Shown: piece by piece, positions 1-9,371 of the stretch | How positions within the stretch are numbered: position 1 is the first letter of the stretch | Layout of the letters: every line of letters starts with the position of its first letter | Assembly: GCF_024385465.1 (NCBI RefSeq) | Contig: NZ_JANFLS010000001.1 | Coordinates: forward strand, 992,001 to 1,056,000 | DNA: 64,000 nucleotides | Direction of reading: 5' to 3' | DNA from: Arthrobacter sp. zg-Y844 | GTDB taxonomy: Bacteria; Actinomycetota; Actinomycetes; Actinomycetales; Micrococcaceae | Program-made: the position numbers and the translations under genes | Notes under the pieces: generated by a model | What the model was told of the DNA's origin: nothing | Seen by the model: the letters and a program-made list of their open reading frames with translations, nothing else | Databases searched by the model: none

Positions 1-899
1 GTCCTGCTCAAGGAACGCACCGTACCCGTCCGTCTGCACCAGCAGGAACGCTCCGCCCTTTGAGCGGTAATCCGTCCCCATGGCCATATCCACCGCTTCC
101 AGCGTTTGTCCGTCCATCAGCTCCATCACGGACGGCTGGATCCGGGCGGCTACGACGGCGGACGCGGCCTGGGCAGCGGCGGTGACGTCCGGGAAGAAGG
201 CAGCCACTGTGGCGGTATGCACCGGTAGCGGGCGCAGCCGCAGCGTGGCTTCGACCACCACCCCCAGTGTCCCCTCCGAACCGATCATCAGGGCGTTGAG
301 GTCATAGCCGCTGACACCCTTGATGGTTTCGCGGCCGGTCCGCAGTTCCCGTCCGTCCGCCAGGATCACCCGCAGGGCCAGCACCGATTCCCGGGTGACG
401 CCGTACTTGGCGCAGCGCATGCCGCCGGCGTTCGTGGCGATGTTGCCGCCGATGCTGCAGATGGCGGTGCTTGCCGGATCCGGTGCATAGAAGAGCCCAT
501 ACTCCGCCGCGGCCGCATTGAGGTCGGCGTTGAGCACTCCGGGCTCCACCACGGCCAACTGCTCCACGGGGTCGATGCGCAGGATCCGGTTCATGCCCGA
601 AACATCGAGCACCAGTTCCCCGGCCCGGGAGGACGACGCCGCGGCGAGCCCGGTGCCGGCTCCCCGCGGAACCACGGGTATGCGGTGTTCGGTGGCCAAC
701 TTGAGGGTGGCGACGACGTCGTCGGCGGTGCGGGCGAGCACCACGCCGTCCGGCAGCGATTCCGGAACGAAGCCGGACCTGTCGGTGCTCACCCGTTGCC
801 GGTCCGCTTCCAGGAAGGAAACGGAAGGGAAGCCGCTTAGGACGGTGCTGCCGGAGCCGGCAGTGTTAGCGGGAACCGGGTTGAGGGAGTGCGTGCTCA
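1..899 (-). CDS. FAD-binding oxidase, GlcD/D-lactate dehydrogenase type (partial, C-terminus beyond window)
   Basis: The reading frame is open from a GTG start at 899 to the window edge, giving 299 codons of an FAD-linked 2-hydroxyacid oxidase. A PCMH-type FAD domain is visible: VPRGAGTGLA near residue 75, then SIGGNIATNAGGMRC and the GYDLNALMIGSEGTLGVV stretch typical of glycolate/D-lactate oxidase subunit GlcD. Members oxidise glycolate or D-lactate and pass electrons to quinones or flavoproteins. AAGGAG lies 7 nt before the GTG, which fixes the start. The gene follows the lactate permease by 43 bp on the same strand, so the pair probably imports and oxidises lactate or glycolate. The C-terminal half is not visible, so D-lactate cannot be told from glycolate specificity. 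Confidence 0.88.
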
Positions 900-942
900 C
901 GGGTTTACTCCTTGTAGTTCGGGGAGGTGGTTCGGGCAGGGA

Positions 943-2772
943 TTAGGGGACCATCCAGCCAAGAATCGACGTGGACTGCAGCCAGATCAGCACGGTGATG
1001 AACGCCAGCAGGCCAAGGCTCCAGCCGATGAGTTTGCGCAGCAGGGTTCCTTCCGCCCCTTCCAGGCCCACAGCGGCGGAGGCGATGGCCAGGTTCTGCA
1101 GCGAAAGCATCTTGCCCATAACGCCTGCGGAGGAGTTGGCTGCGGCCATGAGCGTGGGCGACAGCCCGGTTTCGTTGGCCGCGGCTACCTGCAGGGCGCC
1201 GAACAGGGAGTTCGAGGAGGTGTCGGAACCCGTAAGGGCCACGCCGATCCACCCCAGCAGCGGGGAAAGCAGTGCGAAGAAGCTTCCCGCGGAGGCCAGG
1301 GCGACCCCGAGGGTGGTGGTCTGGCCGGAAAGGTTCATTACGAAGGACAGGGCCAGCACGGAGCAGACGGTCAGGATGGTCCAGCGCAGCTGCTTCAGCG
1401 TTTCTCCGTAGACGCGTACTCCGCGGCCCGCCGCGATCCGGTACAGCACCATGGTGATGATGCCGGAGAAAAGCAGCAGGGTGCCGGTGGCCCGGATGTG
1501 GTCAAAACGCAGTGTCTGGGCAGCCGCCGGTTTGCCGTTGTTTCCGGTGACGTCGAGTCCCGGCCACAGGAACGTGGTGCTGCCGATGCTGGTCAGCCAG
1601 GTCTTGACCACGGGAACCTGGGCAATGGAGAACACCACGATGATCACCAGATAAGGTGCGATGGCCATCCAGACATCGTGTCCGGAGGGCCGTCCGGTGG
1701 ACGAGGTGGTGCCGCTGGCAGCTCCGTCTCCCTCCCCGCCGTCGGCTCCCGCGCCCACGGCGGTTGCTCCCCCGGCAGCCCCTCCGCTTGCGGCACTGGT
1801 TCCGGCACTGGTTCCGGCCCCTGGTGCGGAACCGCGGCCCGCTCCGGTGAGGGTGTCCGTTCCGACGGATTCCGTTTCCGACACCGCCGCGGTTTCCCCT
1901 GCCTTCTCGGCCTCGCGGGTTTCACCGGTCATGCCGATGATCTCGGACGGCTGCCAGACCCTGAGCATCAGGAGTACTGCCACCACTGTCACGACGGCGG
2001 CAACGACGTCGGTCAGTTCCACAATGAAGAAGTTCGAGGCCGCGAACTGTGCCAGCCCGAAGGCCGCTCCGGCGACCAGTGCAACCGGCCACGTCTGCCG
2101 CAGACCGCGTTTACCGTCCACCAGGAAGACCAGGATCAGCGGGACCACCAGCGCAATGAAGGGTGTCTGCCGTCCGGTCATGGAGGACAGTTCCTGCAGC
2201 GGGATGCCCGTGACCCCGTTCAGCGCGATGATCGGTGCCGCCATGGCGCCGAAGGCCACCGGCGCCGTGTTCGCCAGCAGGGCGACCATGGCGGATTTCA
2301 GCGGCTTCATGCCTGCGGCCATCAGCATGGCAGCCGCGATGGCTACGGGCGCTCCGAAGCCGGCCAGGGATTCCAGCAGGGCGCCGAAGCAGAAGGCGAT
2401 CAGGATGGACAGGATGCGCAGATCGTCCGAGATGGAGCGGATGGTGCGCCCCAGGACCTCAAACCACGGCGTTGCCACGGTCAGCTTGTAGATCCACAGG
2501 GCGTTGATCAGGATCCAGAGGATGGGGAAGATGGCATAGAAGGCGCCGAGCCCCGTGGCTGAAAGGACCTGCCCCACCGGCATCTTCCAGCCCACGACGG
2601 CAAGGATGATGGACAGTGCCAGGCTGATCAGTGCCGCCTGGTAGGCCTTCATCCGGAACACGCCCAGCAGGACAAACAGAATCAGCAGCGGCAGCGCGGC
2701 CAGGATGGCGGACAGGGCCAGGGAACCGGCAATCGGGTCGAGGGGCTGTTGGAACGCAGCAGCAGTCGTCAC
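943..2772 (-). CDS. lctP: L-lactate/glycolate permease, LctP family
   Basis: A 609-aa polytopic membrane protein of the LctP/GlcA family, which imports lactate and glycolate with protons. Family features include the early stretch ALPLLILFVLLGVFRMKAY, the segment FGALLESLAGFGAPVAIAAA and the C-terminal GSDTSSNSLFGALQ. The start is a GTG at 2772 with AAAGGAG about 6 nt upstream. It is longer than the usual ~550 aa because a low-complexity Ala/Gly/Ser/Thr-rich hydrophilic loop of about 80 residues (roughly 277-360) sits between membrane segments. The downstream FAD oxidase gene is probably co-transcribed. The promoter at 2816-2849 lies within an inverted repeat, so repression by a lactate-responsive regulator is plausible. 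No such regulator is encoded next to it. Confidence 0.93.
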   Translation of the reverse strand: MTTAAAFQQPLDPIAGSLALSAILAALPLLILFVLLGVFRMKAYQAALISLALSIILAVVGWKMPVGQVLSATGLGAFYAIFPILWILINALWIYKLTVATPWFEVLGRTIRSISDDLRILSILIAFCFGALLESLAGFGAPVAIAAAMLMAAGMKPLKSAMVALLANTAPVAFGAMAAPIIALNGVTGIPLQELSSMTGRQTPFIALVVPLILVFLVDGKRGLRQTWPVALVAGAAFGLAQFAASNFFIVELTDVVAAVVTVVAVLLMLRVWQPSEIIGMTGETREAEKAGETAAVSETESVGTDTLTGAGRGSAPGAGTSAGTSAASGGAAGGATAVGAGADGGEGDGAASGTTSSTGRPSGHDVWMAIAPYLVIIVVFSIAQVPVVKTWLTSIGSTTFLWPGLDVTGNNGKPAAAQTLRFDHIRATGTLLLFSGIITMVLYRIAAGRGVRVYGETLKQLRWTILTVCSVLALSFVMNLSGQTTTLGVALASAGSFFALLSPLLGWIGVALTGSDTSSNSLFGALQVAAANETGLSPTLMAAANSSAGVMGKMLSLQNLAIASAAVGLEGAEGTLLRKLIGWSLGLLAFITVLIWLQSTSILGWMVP

Positions 2773-2815
2773 AAAAACTCCTTTGTTTTTGTTTCCACAT
2801 CCACGGTGATGATGC

Positions 2816-2849
2816 GTTGACCCTAGGCCCGCCCCTTGGCAGGGTCAAC
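2816..2849 (-). promoter_or_regulatory. lctP promoter inside a 9-bp inverted repeat
   Basis: On the minus strand TTGACC (2848-2843), a 17-nt spacer and TAGGGT (2825-2820) form a good sigma-70-type promoter about 40 nt upstream of the lctP ribosome site. The same bases are part of a perfect inverted repeat, GTTGACCCT (2816-2824) and AGGGTCAAC (2841-2849). A protein bound to the repeat would cover both promoter elements. This layout suggests a repressor site. The regulator is unknown. Confidence 0.55.
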
Positions 2850-2969
2850 GGTTGGTGACCACCCGGAACAAAATCGGCTCAGCCAAACCGCAGCGCCGTA
2901 AACACAATCGCCGCCGCGGTTCCCTGCCGGTGACGGCCCGGGAACCGCGGCGGCGGCTGCAGTGGTTAC

Positions 2970-4724
2970 CTATTGCCGCGGATCGGGATTGCGCGGCTGC
3001 TCGCTGCCCATATCCGCAGCACCGAACAGTTTTTCCGCCGGCGAATTCGTGTCGGAGTTCGCGCGCGCCATCAGTTCGGGATGGTGGAGGTCCAGCGCGG
3101 GCCGTTCCGAGCGGATCTTCGGCAGCGAGGTGAAGTTGTGCCGCGGCGGCGGGCAGGAAGTGGCCCATTCCAGCGATCCGCCGAAGCCCCACGGGTCATC
3201 CACCTCGACCTTCTTGCCGTGCCGCCAGGTGCTGTAGACATTCCAGAAGAAGGGAATCATGGACAGCGCCAGAATGCCCGATCCGATGGTGGAGAGCTGG
3301 TTCATTCCGGCGAAGTTGTCCTCCACCAGGTAGTCGGCGTACCGCCGGGGCATCCCCAGCACGCCCAGCCAATGCTGGATCAGGAACGTGGTGTGGAAAC
3401 CCAGGAAAAGCAGCCAGAAGTGGATCTTGCCGAGCCGTTCGTTCAGCATTTTCCCGGTGAATTTGGGCCACCAGAAATAGAATCCCGCGAACATTGCAAA
3501 GACCACGGTCCCGAACACCACGTAGTGGAAGTGCGCCACCACGAAGTACGTGTCCGAGACGTGGAAGTCCAGCGGCGGGGAGGACAGGATGATGCCGGTC
3601 AGGCCGCCGAAGAGGAACGTGATCAGGAAGCCGATGCTCCAGAGCATGGGGGTTTCGAAGGTAATGGACCCCCGCCACATGGTGCCGATCCAGTTGAAGA
3701 ACTTCACCCCCGTGGGCACTGCGATCAGCATGGTCATGAAGGAGAAGAAGGGCAGCATAACGGCGCCGGTCACGTACATGTGGTGCGCCCAAACGGTCAT
3801 CGACAGGGCGGCGATGGCAATCGTGGCGAACACCAGGCCCTTGTAGCCGAAAATGGATTTCCGGCTGAACACCGGGAGGATTTCGGAGACGATGCCGAAG
3901 AACGGCAGCGCGATGATGTAGACCTCGGGATGGCCGAAGAACCAGAACAGGTGCTGCCAGAGGATGGAGCCGCCGCGTTCCGGGTTGAAGATGTCCGCCC
4001 CGAAGCGCCGGTCCGCGCCCAGGGCGAACAGTGCTGCGGCCAGGGGCGGGAACGCCATTAGGACCAGAATCGCCGTCACGAGGGTGTTCCAGGTGAAGAT
4101 CGGCATCCGCCACATGGTCATGCCGGGCGCGCGCAGGCAGATGATGGTGGTGACAAAGTTGACCGAGCCCAGGATGGTGCCGAAGCCGGATAACGCCAGT
4201 CCGAAGACCCACAGGTCACCTCCGAGGCCGGGGCTGAACGCGACGTTGGACAGCGGCGTATAGGCTGTCCAGCCGAAGGACGCGGTGCCCTGCGGGGTGA
4301 TAAACCCGGACAGTGCAATCAGCGAGCCAAACAGGAAGAACCAGAATGCCAAGGCGTTCAGGCGCGGGAACGCGACGTCGGGCGCCCCGATCTGCAGCGG
4401 CATGATCACGTTCGCGAAGCCGGCGAAAAGCGGAGTGGCAAACATCAGCAGCATGGCGGTGCCGTGCATCGTGAAGAGCTGGTTGTACTGCTCCCGCGTC
4501 TGCAGGATCTGCATCCCCGGTTCAAACAGCTCGGCACGGATAATCAGTGCCATCACACCGGCCAGCGAGAAAAAGACGAAGGACGTGATCAGGTACATAT
4601 AGCCGATGGTCTTGTGGTCCGTGGAGGTGATCCAGTTGACGACGATCCGTCCCCTGGACACCGGCACCACCCGGGGCGCTACAAACGTTCCGTCCGGTTC
4701 CGCGGTGTATTTCACTGTCGACAT
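2970..4724 (-). CDS. ctaD: cytochrome c oxidase subunit I (aa3 type)
   Basis: 584 aa. This is the catalytic heme-copper subunit of terminal oxidase, reducing oxygen to water and pumping protons across the membrane. The opening [14 protein letters not shown], the Cu-B/tyrosine motif WFFGHPEVY near residue 265, the HH pair in [10 protein letters not shown] and the heme ligand region [11 protein letters not shown] near residue 393 are all present. The start chosen is ATG at 4724 (MSTVKYT); the reading frame runs further upstream but that part lacks family similarity. Subunits II, III and the bc1 genes are not in the window, so this is a solitary copy, perhaps a paralogue of the main ctaCDEF locus. 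The C-terminus is a hydrophilic tail of about 50 residues. Confidence 0.93.
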   Translation of the reverse strand: MSTVKYTAEPDGTFVAPRVVPVSRGRIVVNWITSTDHKTIGYMYLITSFVFFSLAGVMALIIRAELFEPGMQILQTREQYNQLFTMHGTAMLLMFATPLFAGFANVIMPLQIGAPDVAFPRLNALAFWFFLFGSLIALSGFITPQGTASFGWTAYTPLSNVAFSPGLGGDLWVFGLALSGFGTILGSVNFVTTIICLRAPGMTMWRMPIFTWNTLVTAILVLMAFPPLAAALFALGADRRFGADIFNPERGGSILWQHLFWFFGHPEVYIIALPFFGIVSEILPVFSRKSIFGYKGLVFATIAIAALSMTVWAHHMYVTGAVMLPFFSFMTMLIAVPTGVKFFNWIGTMWRGSITFETPMLWSIGFLITFLFGGLTGIILSSPPLDFHVSDTYFVVAHFHYVVFGTVVFAMFAGFYFWWPKFTGKMLNERLGKIHFWLLFLGFHTTFLIQHWLGVLGMPRRYADYLVEDNFAGMNQLSTIGSGILALSMIPFFWNVYSTWRHGKKVEVDDPWGFGGSLEWATSCPPPRHNFTSLPKIRSERPALDLHHPELMARANSDTNSPAEKLFGAADMGSEQPRNPDPRQ

Positions 4725-4907
4725 GGAACTATCCCGATCCGCCGAAGGGTACTGCCCTGCCAGGAACATCCGAGACTGTGCTTGGTATCGTATGGCGGCG
4801 GCGGACGGCCCGCCAGACCCCTGCGGGAATCCGCAGGCAGCGGCACGCGATGCGGCAGGCCCGTTCCGGAACCGGTGCCGCCCGGAGGAAGGGCAAGGCA
4901 CAATGCA

Positions 4908-5687
4908 ATGATGGACAACCAGACCCGTTCGACCGAAACACCTCCGCCCCTGACCGCCGTTATTACCGGGGCGGGTTCGGGGATCGGCCGTGCCACGGCC
5001 CGGGCTTTCCTGTCCGCCGGTTTCCGGGTGGTCTTGGCCGGCCGCCGGGAGGCGGAACTGCAGGAAACCGCCGCCGGCTCCGAAGCGGCACTCGTGGTGC
5101 CCGCGGACATAACGGTGCCCGACGACGTCGAGCGGCTTTTCGCCGCGGCCGTCGGCGCATTCGGGCGGATAGACGTGTTGTTCAACAATGCCGGGACGTT
5201 CGGCCCCACGGGCAGCATCGACGAGCTGAGCATCGAGGACTGGAACCGGACCCTGGCGGTCAACGTCACCGGCACCATGCTGTGTGCCGCTGCGGCGGTG
5301 CGGCACATGAAGGCCCAGTCCCCGCAGGGCGGCCGGATCATCAACAACGGCTCGGTCTCTGCGCACACGCCCCGTCCGCTGTCGGCGGCGTATACCGCGA
5401 CGAAGCACGCGGTCACAGGCTTGACCAAGGCCATAGACCTGGACGGGCGCCCCTTCGGCATCACCTGCGGGCAGATCGACATCGGCAACGCCGCCACGGA
5501 CCTGCTTGCGGGGATCGGCGGCGGGCAGGGGGCGCTGCAGGCCAACGGCACCCGGGCCGAGGAACCCTCGTTCCCCGCGGAGGAGGCCGCTGCCGCCGTG
5601 CTGTTTATGGCCTCCGCCCCGGCGTCGGCCAATGTCCGCTCACTGCTGGTTACCGCGGCCGGGATGCCTTTCGGCGGCCGCGGCTAG
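4908..5687 (+). CDS. short-chain dehydrogenase/reductase (SDR)
   Basis: 259 aa, classical SDR oxidoreductase. The NAD(P)-binding motif TGAGSGIG lies near the N-terminus, NNAG follows at about residue 95, and the catalytic Ser...Tyr-x3-Lys set is seen in [21 protein letters not shown]. Two adjacent ATGs at 4908 and 4911 are possible starts. AAGG is about 9 nt upstream and a stronger GGAGGAAGG lies a little further out. The gene is divergent from ctaD with about 180 bp between them. Substrate is unknown; neighbours give no pathway clue. Confidence 0.85.
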   Translation: MMDNQTRSTETPPPLTAVITGAGSGIGRATARAFLSAGFRVVLAGRREAELQETAAGSEAALVVPADITVPDDVERLFAAAVGAFGRIDVLFNNAGTFGPTGSIDELSIEDWNRTLAVNVTGTMLCAAAAVRHMKAQSPQGGRIINNGSVSAHTPRPLSAAYTATKHAVTGLTKAIDLDGRPFGITCGQIDIGNAATDLLAGIGGGQGALQANGTRAEEPSFPAEEAAAAVLFMASAPASANVRSLLVTAAGMPFGGRG

Positions 5688-5697
5688 GGCCCCGCCG

Positions 5698-6126
5698 CTA
5701 GCTTTCCCGGGCCTTCCGGGTCTGCTTTTCGCTGGCCTTCTGCAGCGCCTCCACCAGCTCGTCCTTGGTCATCTTCGAGCGGCCGGGAATGTCCAGCCGG
5801 GACGCGAGCTCGTTCAAGTGCGCCTTGGAGGCGTTGGCGTCCACTCCTCCGGCCGTGTCCTTGGACGAAGTGCGCCCTTCGGCAGCACGGGCATCGGAGG
5901 GTCCTTTCTGCTCCTTTTCCTCCCAGTGGTCGCCCACTTTTTCGTGGGTGTGCTTGAGGGAGGCGTACGCCGTCCGGGCTGCCCGCTCGCCGTCGCCGTA
6001 TTCCTCCACTGCGGAATCGTAGGTTTTGGCGAACGTGTCCTGTGCCTTGGAATCCGAGCGCTGCAGGGTCGAAGGCAATTCGCTCTTCACTGCGCGGTCG
6101 TTCCTGCCGGTCTTAGGCATTGTCAT
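5698..6126 (-). CDS. ChaB-domain protein with C-terminal Rho-N/SAP-like motif
   Basis: 142 aa, hydrophilic. The N-terminal half matches the ChaB family (LPSTLQRSDSKAQDTFAKTY, then tandem acidic/basic helices ending near WEEKEQK). The C-terminal 45 residues (LNELASRLDIPGRSKMTKDE, then LVEALQKA) look like the Rho N-terminal/SAP helix-extension-helix that binds nucleic acid. ChaB was named for a link to cation transport, but its biochemical role is unclear. Starts at ATG 6126 or 6120 are both possible; AGGG sits just upstream of the second. The gene is convergent with the SDR gene (10 bp) and follows the symporter terminator. Confidence 0.75.
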   Translation of the reverse strand: MTMPKTGRNDRAVKSELPSTLQRSDSKAQDTFAKTYDSAVEEYGDGERAARTAYASLKHTHEKVGDHWEEKEQKGPSDARAAEGRTSSKDTAGGVDANASKAHLNELASRLDIPGRSKMTKDELVEALQKASEKQTRKARES

Positions 6127-6183
6127 CCCTGTCCGTAGATCTCCCTTACGGTCTACCACCCTGCGCGGCACGGGCTCAACCAA

Positions 6184-6232
6184 AAACTCCTCCGCCGCTT
6201 CCGGGCGATACCCGGAAGCGGCGGAGGAGTTT
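6184..6232 (-). terminator. intrinsic terminator after the sodium:alanine symporter gene
   Basis: A perfect 22-bp inverted repeat (6184-6205 with 6211-6232, 5-nt loop) lies just past the symporter stop. On the minus strand it is followed by a short T run, as in a rho-independent terminator. Confidence 0.85.
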
Positions 6233-6262
6233 GGCGGCAGGGGCGCGTGCCCGACGCACGGG

Positions 6263-7837
6263 TTACGCGGTGGCGGCGGCGGCCTCGATGTCGTCGTTGT
6301 CAATGCCCAGCATCTCCAGCTTTCCGCTCTTGCGGTCTGCCAGGTACTGCTTCATTTCCTTCTTGATCACGGGCAGCAGCAGGTACACGCCGAGCAGGTT
6401 CACGAACGCGCAGACAAAGAGCGCGGCGTCGGCGAAGCTGATGACCTGGCTGAAGGACAGGACGCAGCCGGCCACGGTGAAGAGCAGGAAGATGACCTTG
6501 TAGGCGATCTCGCGGCGCTTGCCGCGGCCGAAGAGGTACTCCCAGGACTTCAAGCCGTAGTAGGACCAGGTGATCAGGGTGGAGTAGGCGAAGAGCGCCA
6601 CGGCGATGGAGAGCACGATCGGGAACCACGGCAGGACGGTGGCGAACGCATCGGAGGTGAGGATGACGCCGTCGGGCGCGTCGCCTCCGGCCTGGACCTG
6701 GTCAATTCCTGCCTGCAGGCTGGGGGTGGAGGCCATGATGATGGCCAGGGCGGTCATGGTGCAGATGAGCACGGTGTCCACCAGCGGTTCGAAGAGCGCC
6801 ACGAAGCCTTCGCTGACCGGCCGGCGGGTCTTGACCGCGGAGTGAGCGATGGCTGCGGAGCCGACGCCCGCCTCGTTCGAGAAGGACGCCCGCTGGAAGC
6901 CCACGATCATAACGCCGATGATGCCGCCAGCGAAGCCCTCGGGACGGAACGCCCCCTCGATGATGGCGCCGAAGGCTGCCGGCACGTTCTCGAAGTTGAC
7001 GATGATGACGAACAGGCAGGCCAGAATGTAGATGCCGCCCATGGCCGGCACCAGCTTGGAGGTGGTGGCACCGATGGACTTGATGCCGCCGAGGATCACC
7101 ACGGCCACCAGGGCCGCCAGGACCAGGCCGAAGATCAGGGCCGCGCCCGCGCTGCCGAGGAGACCGTCCTCGCCGCCGGTGACGTTCTGGATCTGCGCGA
7201 AGGTCTGGTTGGCCTGGAACATGTTGCCGCCGGCAATGCCGAAGATCAGGATCGCTACCGCAAAGATTCCAGTGAGGATCTTCGCGGGCCAGCGGCCCAG
7301 GCGCCGGAAGGCCACCGGCAGGTACTTGAACGGACCGCCGCTGATCGAGCCGTCTTCATGGACTTCGCGGTACTTCACGCCGAGCGTGCATTCCGCGAAC
7401 TTCGAGGCCATGCCCAGCAGGCCGGCCAGGATCATCCAGAAGGTTGCGCCGGGACCGCCCAGGGCCATGGCCGCACCGACGCCGGCGATGTTGCCGAGGC
7501 CGACTGTGCCGGACAGGGCGGAGGTAAGGGCCTGGAAATGCGGCACCTCCCCCGGATCATCCTTGGAGGAGAATTTGCCGCGGACCACCTGGGTGGCCAC
7601 CTTCAGTCCCCGGAACTGGATGAAGCCGAAGTAGAAAGTGAAGACGATGCCGGCGAGGATCAGCCAGGCGACGACTACGGGGAAACTGAAGTCGCCGATG
7701 GTGACCGGGAAGAACACGATCCCGGAGAACACGGTGGTAATCGGTTCGAAAAAGGAGTTGACCGCGGAGTCGATGGTGCCGAGCAACCCACCGTCCTCAG
7801 ATGCCGGTGCCATGGAGACTGCCCGAGCTGCGTTCAT
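6263..7837 (-). CDS. sodium:alanine (glycine) symporter, AGCS family
   Basis: 524 aa, about eleven membrane helices. It matches the alanine/glycine:cation symporter family: GTVGLGNIAGVGAAMALGGP near residue 95-115, GPGATFWMILAGLLGMASKF, and FSNEAGVGSAAIAHSA near residue 310. AGCS carriers import alanine or glycine with sodium. The gene lies about 100 bp downstream of sdaA on the same strand, next to the glycine-serine block, which fits a role in feeding that pathway. The start used is ATG 7837; ATG 7813 is an alternative, and neither has a strong ribosome site. Confidence 0.9.
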   Translation of the reverse strand: MNAARAVSMAPASEDGGLLGTIDSAVNSFFEPITTVFSGIVFFPVTIGDFSFPVVVAWLILAGIVFTFYFGFIQFRGLKVATQVVRGKFSSKDDPGEVPHFQALTSALSGTVGLGNIAGVGAAMALGGPGATFWMILAGLLGMASKFAECTLGVKYREVHEDGSISGGPFKYLPVAFRRLGRWPAKILTGIFAVAILIFGIAGGNMFQANQTFAQIQNVTGGEDGLLGSAGAALIFGLVLAALVAVVILGGIKSIGATTSKLVPAMGGIYILACLFVIIVNFENVPAAFGAIIEGAFRPEGFAGGIIGVMIVGFQRASFSNEAGVGSAAIAHSAVKTRRPVSEGFVALFEPLVDTVLICTMTALAIIMASTPSLQAGIDQVQAGGDAPDGVILTSDAFATVLPWFPIVLSIAVALFAYSTLITWSYYGLKSWEYLFGRGKRREIAYKVIFLLFTVAGCVLSFSQVISFADAALFVCAFVNLLGVYLLLPVIKKEMKQYLADRKSGKLEMLGIDNDDIEAAAATA

Positions 7838-7944
7838 TTGGTTCGAACCCCTGTTTCAAGTAAGTGTGCTGTCGAATGCGACAACATAGCCTCGCTTAAC
7901 ACAGGGGTATCGCACAAATCACATGCTGTACGTGAGACAGCCGG

Positions 7945-9360
7945 TCAGCACTCCACCACATTCACGGCCAGCCCGCCGAGCGCGGTTTCCTTGTACTTGG
8001 AGCTCATATCGCGGCCGGTTTCCCGCATCGTCACAATGACTTCATCCAGCGAGACCCGGTGTTCGCCGTCGCCCCAAAGTGCCATTTTGGCGGCGTTGAC
8101 AGCCTTCGCGGCGCCGATGGCGTTCCGTTCGATGCAGGGCACCTGCACCAGTCCGCCGATCGGATCGCAGGTCAGGCCGAGGTTGTGCTCCATGGCGATC
8201 TCGGCGGCGTTTTCCACCTGTTCCGGGGTGCCGCCCAGGATTTCGGCCAGACCGGCGGCGGCCATGGACGACGCCGATCCCACCTCGCCCTGGCAGCCCA
8301 CCTCGGCGCCGGAAATGGAGGCCTGCTCCTTGTAGAGCACCCCCACGGCGGCGGCGGCAAGCAGGAAGCGGACCACGACGTCGTCACGCTGCTCGGGTGT
8401 GGCGTTCTCCATGCCCGGGCCGTAGTGGGTGGCGTAGAACATCACTGCGGGGATGATGCCCGCCGCGCCGTTGGTGGGGGCGGTGACCACGCGCCCGCCG
8501 GAGGCGTTTTCCTCGTTCACGGCCAGTGCCACGAGGTTCACCCATTCCTGCCAGAACTTCGGGTCCCGGTTCGGATCCTCGGCGCGCAGCCGGGTGTGCC
8601 AGGCCGGCGCACGACGGCGGACCTTCAGTCCGCCGGGCAGGAGGCCGGTGCGGCGGATGGCGGAGTTCTTGCACTCCTCCATCACGTCGCGGATGTGCAG
8701 CAGGCCGGAGCGGATCTCCGCTTCGGTGCGGGAGGCCAGCTCGTTGGCCAGCATCACTTCGCTGATGCTCAGTCCGCTGCCGGTGCAGTGCTGCAGCAGC
8801 TCGACGGCGGTGCGGAAGGGGTACGGCAGGTCGGATTTGCTGGCCTCGAGTTCCAGGGCATCCGCCCGTTCTTCACCCTCGCGGACAATGAAGCCGCCGC
8901 CCACGGAGAAGAAGGTGGCGTCCCGCAGCACGGAGCCGTCGGCGGCCAGGGCGGCGAACTTCATGCCGTTGGTGTGCCGCGGCAGCACCGTCAGCGGGTG
9001 CAGCACGATGTCCGCCTCGCCGTACTCCAGCGGGCAGGCCACTGCCCCGGGAACCTGCGCGCACAGCTGCAGTTTCCGGGTCGCCTCAATGTCGGCCAGC
9101 CGCTGCTCCACCTGTTCGGGCAGGATGAGTTCGGGGGCGAAGCCCTCCAGACCCAGCAGCACTGCAGTCATGGTGCCGTGGCCCCGGCCGGTCGCCGCGA
9201 GGGAACCGTACAGGTCCACCCTCAGGCCGGCGACGTCGGCCAGGCTGCCGGCGTCGACCAGCTCCGCCGCGAACACGGCAGCGGCACGCATCGGCCCCAC
9301 CGTGTGGGAGCTCGATGGGCCGATGCCCACGGTAAACAGGTCAAAAACGCCGACAGCCAA
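7945..9360 (-). CDS. sdaA: L-serine ammonia-lyase, single-chain iron-sulfur type
   Basis: 471 aa. It deaminates L-serine to pyruvate and ammonia using a labile [4Fe-4S] cluster. The N-terminal beta domain begins [20 protein letters not shown]. Three conserved cysteines occur in VGCQGEVGS (about residue 356), LTCDPIGG (about 397) and VPCIERN (about 407). The start is TTG at 9360, with AGGAAG 7 nt upstream overlapping the glyA stop; only 11 nt separate the genes. As last gene of the gcv-glyA run it converts the serine made from glycine into pyruvate. It is probably controlled by the glycine riboswitch far upstream if transcription reads through. Confidence 0.94.
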   Translation of the reverse strand: MAVGVFDLFTVGIGPSSSHTVGPMRAAAVFAAELVDAGSLADVAGLRVDLYGSLAATGRGHGTMTAVLLGLEGFAPELILPEQVEQRLADIEATRKLQLCAQVPGAVACPLEYGEADIVLHPLTVLPRHTNGMKFAALAADGSVLRDATFFSVGGGFIVREGEERADALELEASKSDLPYPFRTAVELLQHCTGSGLSISEVMLANELASRTEAEIRSGLLHIRDVMEECKNSAIRRTGLLPGGLKVRRRAPAWHTRLRAEDPNRDPKFWQEWVNLVALAVNEENASGGRVVTAPTNGAAGIIPAVMFYATHYGPGMENATPEQRDDVVVRFLLAAAAVGVLYKEQASISGAEVGCQGEVGSASSMAAAGLAEILGGTPEQVENAAEIAMEHNLGLTCDPIGGLVQVPCIERNAIGAAKAVNAAKMALWGDGEHRVSLDEVIVTMRETGRDMSSKYKETALGGLAVNVVEC

Positions 9361-9371
9361 GGTAGTGCTTC

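Noticed and set aside
889-2562. Long plus-strand frames opposite lctP
   Set aside because: High GC codon bias opens antisense frames; composition is Gly/Arg/His-rich with no family pattern, and the minus-strand protein is clearly LctP.
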